From Bacteroidota bacterium (GTDB lineage Bacteria > Bacteroidota > Rhodothermia > Rhodothermales > JAAAOL01), in contig JAAAOL010000513.1 of the NCBI GenBank assembly GCA_009908885.1, positions 1-19,649 of the forward strand: 19,649 bases of DNA. Direction: 5' to 3'. The notes under the pieces were generated by a model that saw only the letters and a list, made by a program, of their open reading frames with translations, did no database searches and was not told where the DNA came from. The position numbers were made by a program, and so were the translations under genes. Positions 7,592-15,770 of the stretch are shown here, piece by piece. Positions within the stretch are counted from its first letter, which is position 1; each line of letters opens with the position of its first letter.

Positions 7592-8770
7592 TTACTCTCC
7601 GACGATGACAGGTCCCAACGGAGTAAACACCTGAAGCTGCTTCGTAATGGCGATGGTTTCGGAGGTCGTGCCCGCCTTGATGAACAACTTGCCCTCCGGC
7701 GGAAGATCTTGCACGCCTTCGATCAGCGTGTTGAAGGGCGTCGAGAAGTCGCCAGTCTCAGTAGTCCCATCGTAAGCGAAGTCTACCCAGGCCTCCCTGA
7801 CTTGCAGCCGCCACACGTCGGGCAGGGGAGGTTCTCCCCCACTGTATCCTGAATACAACACCGCCTCCTGCCGCACCGGATCATAGACGAACCCGGCATC
7901 CTGGCGGGCGAACGGTCCCGCAGTGCCGACGATCTGCGTCCAGCTCGTGCCGTCCCATTCCCACAGGTCATCGAGAAACTCGAAGTTGCCCGGGGTACCA
8001 CCGAACAGCAGCACTTTCTGGCGGTCGGAATCGTAGACCATCGAGGCTCCATAACGCGGGCTGGGGCCGGAGGTAGCGACCCGTTGCCACTGTGTCCCAT
8101 CCCAGGTCCACGTATCGGCGTAGACGGTGTCCCTGCCCGTGTGCTCGCCTCCAAACAACACGATTTCTTCGTTCTTCGCGTCATAGACTATGGCGGGATT
8201 GTCCCGTTTGTCCGGGCCTTGATCCACCGTGTCATAGGCCGTCCAGTCATATCCGTCCCACTCCCAGGTATAGGCCGGGAGGGGGCCGCCCAAAAGGGGG
8301 CTACCGCCAAAAAGCACTGTTCGCTGGCGGCTCGCATCGTAGGCCCATCCGAAGCCGGTGCGACTCGTCGGCCCGTCACTATCCACCTGAATCCATCCGA
8401 CGCCCGGTTCGAAGACCCAGGTGTTCGAGGGCTCCAGGCTCTCCGTTCGCTGGAGCCGGTATACGGCGCCGGTTGCCGCGTGGTAGACGAGCCCCTCACC
8501 ATCGTCTTGCGCTTGAAGACCCGTATTCGTCCAGGCGTTGCCATCCCACACCCAGTTATCTTCAAGCTCGAAGGCGTCGTTATCAGCAACGGCAAGTATG
8601 TGCTCCTCCTCACCGTCCCACACGAGGGCATAATTGACCGTCGTTCCACTATACAGGGGACGCGGTGTGAGATCGGGGACGTGAATCCACTCATACACGG
8701 GCTGGGCTTGCCCCGGCAACACCGGCGCCCCAATCAGCAGGACAAGCAATGGTATGGTGAACCGAAGCAT
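7592..8770 (-). CDS. Exported Kelch / galactose-oxidase-like beta-propeller protein
   Basis: 392 residues with a signal peptide (1-22, ending GQA/Q). Residues about 42-323 hold five or six Kelch-type blades, each running from a VYD or AYD strand to a VLFGG turn and then a TWxWDGxxW strand, for example TVLFGG, EIVLFGG, KVLLFGG and WTWDGTQW. They should form a beta-propeller. The copper ligands of galactose oxidase are not recognisable, so binding rather than catalysis is the safer reading. Residues about 328-392 are a separate module (WVDFAYDG, FSTPFNTLIEGV, LFIKAG, TKQLQVFTPLGPVIVGE) like the first rungs of right-handed beta-helix proteins, yet no helix follows. The next gene starts 2 bases beyond the stop and its ribosome site lies within the last codons here, so the two are probably translationally coupled. 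GAAGAG lies 3 bases before the ATG. Confidence 0.8.
   Translation of the reverse strand: MLRFTIPLLVLLIGAPVLPGQAQPVYEWIHVPDLTPRPLYSGTTVNYALVWDGEEEHILAVADNDAFELEDNWVWDGNAWTNTGLQAQDDGEGLVYHAATGAVYRLQRTESLEPSNTWVFEPGVGWIQVDSDGPTSRTGFGWAYDASRQRTVLFGGSPLLGGPLPAYTWEWDGYDWTAYDTVDQGPDKRDNPAIVYDAKNEEIVLFGGEHTGRDTVYADTWTWDGTQWQRVATSGPSPRYGASMVYDSDRQKVLLFGGTPGNFEFLDDLWEWDGTSWTQIVGTAGPFARQDAGFVYDPVRQEAVLYSGYSGGEPPLPDVWRLQVREAWVDFAYDGTTETGDFSTPFNTLIEGVQDLPPEGKLFIKAGTTSETIAITKQLQVFTPLGPVIVGE
7595..7600 (-). promoter_or_regulatory. Ribosome binding site of the hydrolase gene, inside the propeller gene
   Basis: GGAGAG forms the last two sense codons of the propeller gene. It lies directly before that gene's TAA and 5 bases before the hydrolase ATG at 7589. 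This supports the longer hydrolase start and suggests termination-reinitiation coupling. Confidence 0.6.
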
Positions 8771-8815
8771 GGTCTCTTCGATGGGTGGTAAGCGGCGTAC
8801 TGTGGAAGCAGCGTG

Positions 8816-10522
8816 CTACTGAAGACTGACCAGCACGAGCACAAGGCCGGTGCCTTCATCCAGCGCGGTCATGGCCTTTCCGAGGACGGCGCCGTGAGCC
8901 CGCGCCCGGTCGGTGACGCGCATGGCATGGCCGGGCGTGGGGGAGGTCGTCAGCAAGTCGCCGGGGCGGACCGGGCCGTACGAGGCGTCGACGCGGACGT
9001 AGACCCGTCCGACCAGCGCCACCGGCACCGCGCCGTCGGCGATGCTCCCCTCCTGCCGCAACAGCAGCCCCGTCTCGATGCCGCCGGCCCCGCTGATGAC
9101 ACCCGCCACGAGCGGGTCGTAGGCCCCGTCGCTCACGGCCAGTCGCCCCGGCGTCTCCGGATCGATGGTGACGACCATCCCGGCCTCGGGCGCGGCGCGG
9201 CCGGGTGCGGGCGCCACGTCGAAGGGCTCCGCGAGGTCACTGCCGCCGGTGATCTCCAACTCCTGCGTCGTCACGCGGCTGTCGCCGTTGTAGTCGGCAT
9301 CCAGGTTGATGACCGAGGTGCCGTTGCGGTAGAGCGACAGCGCGCCGGCGTTGGAGCCGTTGCTCGCATCAATCTGCGCGACCAGGTCCTGGCCCGTCAC
9401 GTCGTACAGGGAGAGCGAGCCGTCGATGCCGAATTCGAACTGCCTGTTGCTGCCGAGGTAGCCTTCGAGGAGGTTGGCACTGTCGAACGTCCCGGCCACG
9501 CTGAGCACCGCGCTCGTATTGCTGGTGCCCAGCGTCTGGAAACGCCCCGCATTCCCGTTGGTGGCCGAGCCCAGCACGCCGTACGCCGCATGGGCGAGCT
9601 GGCCGAGGTTCCCATTGCCGTTGGTGCCGCTCACGCCGGTGTCGACGGTGCCGAGGTAGCCGCTGTTGCCGGCGGCGTCGTGGTGACCCCAGGCCCCGGC
9701 GTCCTCCCGCCCCAGCGTGCCGAAGTTGCCGTTGCTGTGCGTCCCGCGCGCGGCGGCGAAGCTACCGCCCAGGTAGCCGACGTTGCCGTCCACGTGCTCG
9801 CCGTACGCGCCGTAGCTGGCCGTGCCCAACCGCCCGAAGGAGCCGTCGTTGTGCTCGCCCTGGACGCCGATGCCCGTGGCCGAGCTGGCCTCGCCGTAGA
9901 CGCCATAGTTCGGCTGCGTGGCCACTCCCGTGCTCGCCCACCCGTAGACGCCCGCGCCCGCCTCCGACTGGCTCACGCCGTAGACGCCGTAGCTGCCCCC
10001 GGTGAAGGCCGAGGCCACGCCCACCACGCCGCGCCCGCCCGCGTGCTGCGTGTCGCCCTTGATGCCGTCGCCCGCGCCCGTGTTGTTGATCGTCAGCGCC
10101 GTGCCGCCCACGGAGGCGTCTTGCAGGATCGGCAGGACGAGGCCCATCGTGTAGGCCGAGGCCGCCAGGGGTGTGCGCGGGCTCAGCGTCTGGGCGGCCG
10201 CCCCTTCGCCCACCTCCACTTCGACCCAGAGGGGCCGGTAAAACTCCAGGCTGTTGATCGGGTTGACGGCGCCGAGCGTGACCTCGAAGAGGCCGCCCTC
10301 CACGTCGACCCCGTTGTGCGTCTCGCTCCAGAGCGGGCTGCCGCCGGTGGCCGCATCGAAGAGCCGAAAGGTGAGCGTGGCATTGCCGTCGTCGACGGGC
10401 GTGCCGCCGTCTTCCAGGTAGCCCTGATAGCTCAGCGTGGCGGGCGACTGCGCCTGCGTCGGCAGCGCGGTGCCCAGAATAAGGAGCAGGAGTACGGCCC
10501 CAGCGAGTCGTAGCATCTTCAT
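8816..10522 (-). CDS. Surface fibre-like protein with Gly-rich repeats and a G2-like C-terminal domain
   Basis: 568 residues from the ATG at 10522. A second ATG at 10516 fits the upstream AGAGG slightly better (9 bases rather than 3). The reading frame continues further upstream but without a signal peptide. Residues 1-24 are a signal peptide (ends PTQA/Q). Residues about 27-130 are the same leader domain as in the S74 fibre gene (LSYQGYLEDGGTPVDDG, LFEVTLG, LSPRTPLAASAY). Residues about 160-330 are Gly/Asn-rich repeats of the YGVYG and NGNxGxLG type. Residues about 428-568 (GSDLAEPFDV, GMVVTID, PLVAGVISG, VPVALVGRVYVRV, VRPGDLLTTSPTPGHAM, LGKAM) resemble the C-terminal domain of many phage and bacterial fibre proteins, possibly the peptidase G2 autoprocessing type; that family link is from memory and uncertain. 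It is the first gene of the minus-strand block and diverges from the sigma factor. Confidence 0.8.
   Translation of the reverse strand: MKMLRLAGAVLLLLILGTALPTQAQSPATLSYQGYLEDGGTPVDDGNATLTFRLFDAATGGSPLWSETHNGVDVEGGLFEVTLGAVNPINSLEFYRPLWVEVEVGEGAAAQTLSPRTPLAASAYTMGLVLPILQDASVGGTALTINNTGAGDGIKGDTQHAGGRGVVGVASAFTGGSYGVYGVSQSEAGAGVYGWASTGVATQPNYGVYGEASSATGIGVQGEHNDGSFGRLGTASYGAYGEHVDGNVGYLGGSFAAARGTHSNGNFGTLGREDAGAWGHHDAAGNSGYLGTVDTGVSGTNGNGNLGQLAHAAYGVLGSATNGNAGRFQTLGTSNTSAVLSVAGTFDSANLLEGYLGSNRQFEFGIDGSLSLYDVTGQDLVAQIDASNGSNAGALSLYRNGTSVINLDADYNGDSRVTTQELEITGGSDLAEPFDVAPAPGRAAPEAGMVVTIDPETPGRLAVSDGAYDPLVAGVISGAGGIETGLLLRQEGSIADGAVPVALVGRVYVRVDASYGPVRPGDLLTTSPTPGHAMRVTDRARAHGAVLGKAMTALDEGTGLVLVLVSLQ
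9535..10044 (-). repeat. Degenerate Gly-rich repeats in the second fibre gene
   Basis: Short in-frame repeats alternate YGVYG/YGAYG with NGNxGxLG-like motifs over about 170 residues, a pattern usual in trimeric fibre shafts. They are too diverged to count exactly by eye. Confidence 0.5.
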
Positions 10523-10710
10523 GGTCCTCTGCGTCGGTTTGTGACGAGGCTCTACTGGATCCTGCGTCAGACCGCAGCGCAGCGGGCCATCCTTGCTCGA
10601 CGAGGCCCTTTCCCGGAGATGGTTAAGGGATCGGTTAGTTGAAAATGTGATTGGGACCGAGTACCGTATGAGTTGGTAGTGTACCTGACGTTCAACCTGC
10701 CGCCCGCGCC
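10523..10710. promoter_or_regulatory. Divergent intergenic region between fibre gene and sigma factor
   Basis: These 188 bases separate the leftward surface block from the rightward sigma/kinase pair, so both promoters should lie here. In-frame stops at 10633-10671 close the sigma frame upstream of its GTG. The middle part (10620-10680) is richer in A and T than its flanks. No clear inverted repeat for a regulator was seen. Confidence 0.5.
10639..10670 (+). promoter_or_regulatory. Possible promoter of the sigma/kinase pair
   Basis: TTGAAA at 10639-10644 is followed, after 17 bases, by TACCGTATG at 10662-10670. This loosely fits both a sigma-70 type and the Bacteroidota TTG / TAnnTTTG pattern. 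It is a single match judged by eye and could be chance. Confidence 0.25.
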
Positions 10711-11289
10711 GTGCCCGACGCCTCGCAAGACGCCGTGACCGCCTTGCTCCGTTCGGACGAGGACGGAGCGGCGCTGATGGACCAGCTCCTTCCGCTGGTC
10801 TACACGGAGTTGCGCGGACTGGCACACGGCTACCTGGCCCGGGAACGCGCCGACCACACGCTCTCGACGACGGCCCTCGTCCACGAGGCCTACCTCAAGC
10901 TGGTCGACCAGAGCCAGGTCACGGCGCGGGGCCGCACCTACTTCTTCGGCGCTGCCGCCCGGGCCATGCGCCAGATCCTCGTCGACTATGCCCGCCGCCG
11001 CATGCGCCTGAAGCGGGGCGGCGACCGGGACCCGGTCTCGCTGAGCGGGGTGCAGCTGAGCGTGGATGACTTCGCCGCCGACCTGATCGACCTGGACGAG
11101 GCGCTCGACCGGCTGGCGGACCTCGACCCGCGCCAGGCCGAGGTGGTGGAGTGTCGCTTCTTCGGCGGGCTCACGACGAAGGAGACGGCGAAGGTGATCG
11201 GCGTCTCGCCCCGCACCGTCAAGCGGGACTGGGCGCTGGCCCGAGCCTGGCTCTACCGCCGCCTGCGCGAGGCGCCGCCCGACGCCTGA
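10711..11289 (+). CDS. ECF RNA polymerase sigma factor, Sig-70_X6 (TIGR02999) type, kinase-associated
   Basis: 192 residues starting at GTG 10711; in-frame stops upstream leave no earlier start, and no clear ribosome site is visible. Region sigma-2 covers about 20-97, with LVYTELRGLAHGYLARE, TTALVHEAYLKL and the RTYFFGAAARAMRQILVDYARRR block. Sigma-4 covers about 128-188, with LDPRQAEVVECRFFGGLTTKETA and the helix-turn-helix SPRTVKRDWALARAWL. It should direct RNA polymerase to its own set of promoters. In region 2.2, where most ECF sigmas have acidic residues just before the LVxExxL helix, this protein has S52-T53-T54. The kinase-dependent ECF43 group (Vibrio EcfP with kinase PpkT) is activated by threonine phosphorylation in this region. 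The kinase gene follows 110 bases downstream, and no anti-sigma gene is seen. Confidence 0.9.
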   Translation: MPDASQDAVTALLRSDEDGAALMDQLLPLVYTELRGLAHGYLARERADHTLSTTALVHEAYLKLVDQSQVTARGRTYFFGAAARAMRQILVDYARRRMRLKRGGDRDPVSLSGVQLSVDDFAADLIDLDEALDRLADLDPRQAEVVECRFFGGLTTKETAKVIGVSPRTVKRDWALARAWLYRRLREAPPDA

Positions 11290-11399
11290 CGCGCCCCCAC
11301 AGCACCCGGACGGGCGCCACTGCGGGCGCGCATGACCCCTCGGGCCGGAAGATCGCGCAGGAGTACTTGAACCCCCTGCCCTCTCGACGCGCAGATCTC

Positions 11400-14195
<2,796 letters not shown>

Positions 14196-14216
14196 CGATG
14201 CTGCAAGAGGCTGCCC

Positions 14217-14330
14217 TCAGCGATCATCGTCGTCCTCGTCGTCATCGCGGTCGTCGTCATCCCACTCGTCCCAGTCATCGTCGTCCCAGTCGTCATCCTC
14301 CCAGTCGCCCCGCTCGTAGCGGCGGTCGTC
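14217..14330 (-). repeat. Low-complexity GTC/GTCATC tract encoding the acidic tail
   Basis: Plus-strand runs of GTCGTC, GTCATC and CCCAGTC repeat imperfectly through this stretch. On the coding strand they give GAC/GAT (Asp) and TGG (Trp) codons. Such tracts can expand or contract by slippage. Confidence 0.6.
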
Positions 14331-14849
14331 CCGCTCGTACCGGCGGTAGCGGTCGTCGTAGCGGTCCCGCTCGTACCGTTCATACTTGTAGCGGCGATCG
14401 CGGCGGTACCGATGGTCGTACCGATGCGTCAGGCGGTGATATTCGATGCGCTGGCGCTGGGATAGTACGCGCTCGATACGATAGTCGGCACGGTCCCACC
14501 AGCGGGCGACGGCCCGGTTGCGCTCGTACTCGAAGCGGCGCGGGAACGGATACACGTAGCGGCGGTCGCGCGGATGGGTGCGCTCCAGCAGGCGGTACGT
14601 GGCGCGCTCCAGCCGACGCTGGAGGTAGCGCTCCTGGCGAGGCGTCAGCCGCAGGCGGCGGTCCAGGAAGTCCACGTAGTCGTCCACGTCCCGGGCGACG
14701 CGGTGGTACTGCGCCCGGGCCTGTGCGGCGCGGGGCGCGTCGTGATGCCGATAGTGAGGCTGGGCCGTCGTCGCGATGAGGGAGGCGCTGGTGCAGCCGC
14801 TGAGCAGCAGGACGACGACGGAGGCGGAAAGCAGCGTGGAGAGGCGCAT
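14217..14849 (-). CDS. Lipoprotein with LTxxQ-like motifs and Asp-rich tail
   Basis: 210 residues. Residues 1-19 are a lipoprotein signal (VVVLLLSGC, lipid-modified Cys19), which decides the start at 14849; the frame stays open upstream without a signal. Residues about 50-140 are Arg/Tyr-rich helices with LRLTPRQERYLQ (67-78) and VLSQRQRIEYHRL (128-140). This pair of LTxxQ-like motifs recalls Spy/CpxP periplasmic chaperones; the likeness is by motif only. Residues 141-178 are Arg/Tyr/Asp-rich (YERYERDRYDDRYRR). Residues 179-210 are almost pure Asp/Glu/Trp, so a strongly basic middle is followed by a strongly acidic end. A Spy-like chaperone, a metal-binding or polyelectrolyte-binding envelope protein, or a low-complexity structural lipoprotein are all possible. 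It converges on the kinase gene, 21 bases apart. No Shine-Dalgarno was seen. Confidence 0.75.
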   Translation of the reverse strand: MRLSTLLSASVVVLLLSGCTSASLIATTAQPHYRHHDAPRAAQARAQYHRVARDVDDYVDFLDRRLRLTPRQERYLQRRLERATYRLLERTHPRDRRYVYPFPRRFEYERNRAVARWWDRADYRIERVLSQRQRIEYHRLTHRYDHRYRRDRRYKYERYERDRYDDRYRRYERDDRRYERGDWEDDDWDDDDWDEWDDDDRDDDEDDDDR

Positions 14850-15072
14850 GGCATACGACGGGGATGCGTGGAACAGCAGTGTGCCCCTCCTCACGGCAAG
14901 CTGCGTTCCGCACCGAAGATGCCCCCTCGAATCGTGCGCAATCGCGACGGACACGCGGCACGGAGCCCTGCCTGTGCCGTTTCGGGCGCTCAGAAAAATG
15001 GACAGTCCTCCGGCAGAGGACGACGCTCAGCCGAGGACCCCACGACCGTTGTCTTGCGCGATTCCGGTGCCG
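14850..15072 (-). other. Intergenic region between hepT and the lipoprotein gene
   Basis: These 223 bases hold the hairpin described at 14994-15021 and, nearer the lipoprotein start, presumably its promoter, which I could not identify. I saw no RNA gene and no convincing small reading frame with a start signal. Confidence 0.4.
14994..15021 (-). terminator. Possible rho-independent terminator of mntA-hepT
   Basis: A perfect 6-bp stem, GTCCTC (15005-15010) and GAGGAC (15016-15021), encloses a 5-base loop 52 bases beyond the hepT stop. On the minus strand it is followed after 6 bases by five T residues (14994-14998). The gap before the T run is longer than ideal. Confidence 0.4.
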
Positions 15073-15399
15073 TCAGAGAAGATCAGACACGTAGGACTTG
15101 AGCTCGGGAAGATCGTACTGGACGACCTCCCAGATTACTTCAAGGTCGATGTTCAAGTAGTCATGCGCGATCCGGTTGCGCATGCCGATGATGGCGTGCC
15201 ATGGTATGGCATCGTGGGCGTCGCGAAATTCCTCCGAGAGATGGCGACTGGCCTCGCCGATGATTTCGAGTTGGCGCGTCACCGCATCCTGAACAAGACG
15301 ATTTTGCTTGAACGCCGCCTCATTGACATCGGCGGTGTACTCCTCGATCTGATGCATGGCGTCGAGGATGTGGTGCAGATAGACCTCATTCCTCGTCAT
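15073..15399 (-). CDS. hepT: HepT-like ribonuclease toxin (DUF86), type VII toxin-antitoxin
   Basis: 108 residues from the ATG at 15399, all helical in character. The signature RX4HXY is R74-NRIA-H79-D-Y81, within IIGMRNRIAHDYLNID. In HepT toxins this is the catalytic site of an RNase, and the Tyr is the residue that the partner MntA blocks by adding AMP units. Family members usually start close to the NEVYLHHILDAM segment, which favours 15399; an in-frame ATG at 15414 would add five residues. The gene starts inside the end of mntA (14-base overlap, different frame), so the two are probably translationally coupled. Length and motifs look intact, so the toxin should be active. The possible terminator at 14994-15021 would end the operon. 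Confidence 0.88.
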   Translation of the reverse strand: MTRNEVYLHHILDAMHQIEEYTADVNEAAFKQNRLVQDAVTRQLEIIGEASRHLSEEFRDAHDAIPWHAIIGMRNRIAHDYLNIDLEVIWEVVQYDLPELKSYVSDLL

Positions 15400-15691
15400 A
15401 CAGCACCACCGCATCCCGCTCGATGGAAGGACGCAGGTATGGGTCGAGCGCGGCGTCTGTGACGAGTTCGACGGGCCGCTGCAGCCGCTCGGACAGTTCC
15501 TGCTCCAGGGCGAACCATTTCAGGCCCAGGGGGGGGCGATCCTCGGCAGGCCGGAGCACCACGAGCAAATCGATGTCGCTATCCGGGCGCTCTTCGTCCC
15601 GGGCCCACGAGCCGTACAACGCGATCATGCGCACATACGGACGCAGTAGCGGCAGGACAGCGTTTCGGATATGTTGATGTCGTGCGTTCAT
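15386..15691 (-). CDS. mntA: MntA-like nucleotidyltransferase antitoxin
   Basis: 101 residues of the minimal nucleotidyltransferase fold. LYGSWARDEERPDSDIDLLVVL (split here at G27-S28 and D39-x-D41) is the GSx10DxD signature with both metal-binding aspartates. The family version is GSxARG; here Asp replaces the usual Gly after Arg. MntA enzymes inactivate HepT by AMP transfer to its active-site Tyr, so this gene should protect the cell from its downstream neighbour. AGG lies 9 bases before the ATG at 15691. Order (antitoxin first), overlap and size fit known mntA-hepT pairs. The gene sits 79 bases from the uvrA stop, in the same orientation, so read-through from uvrA is possible. Confidence 0.88.
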   Translation of the reverse strand: MNARHQHIRNAVLPLLRPYVRMIALYGSWARDEERPDSDIDLLVVLRPAEDRPPLGLKWFALEQELSERLQRPVELVTDAALDPYLRPSIERDAVVLYDEE

Positions 15692-15770
15692 CGAACAGTG
15701 CCTATCTTCAGCGACACTGGCAAGGTAGCATGCTTCAACGAAAGAAGCTGCCTTGGTTCGTTGTGACTCC

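Noticed and set aside
8813..10513. A 566-codon plus-strand frame opposite the second fibre gene
   Set aside because: Low-complexity shadow; the minus strand has a signal peptide and recognisable domains.
11151..11399. Longer kinase start overlapping the sigma gene
   Set aside because: The extra residues overlap sigma-4 in another frame and show no family similarity; the conserved leader begins just after ATG 11400.
14196..14216. Convergent terminator between the kinase and lipoprotein genes
   Set aside because: Only a bulged hairpin (GAGG-CTGC-CCTC core) and no T run.
15732..15748. Hairpin GCTTC-AACGAAA-GAAGC downstream of uvrA
   Set aside because: The stem is 5 bp with no T run after it, which is not enough to call a terminator.
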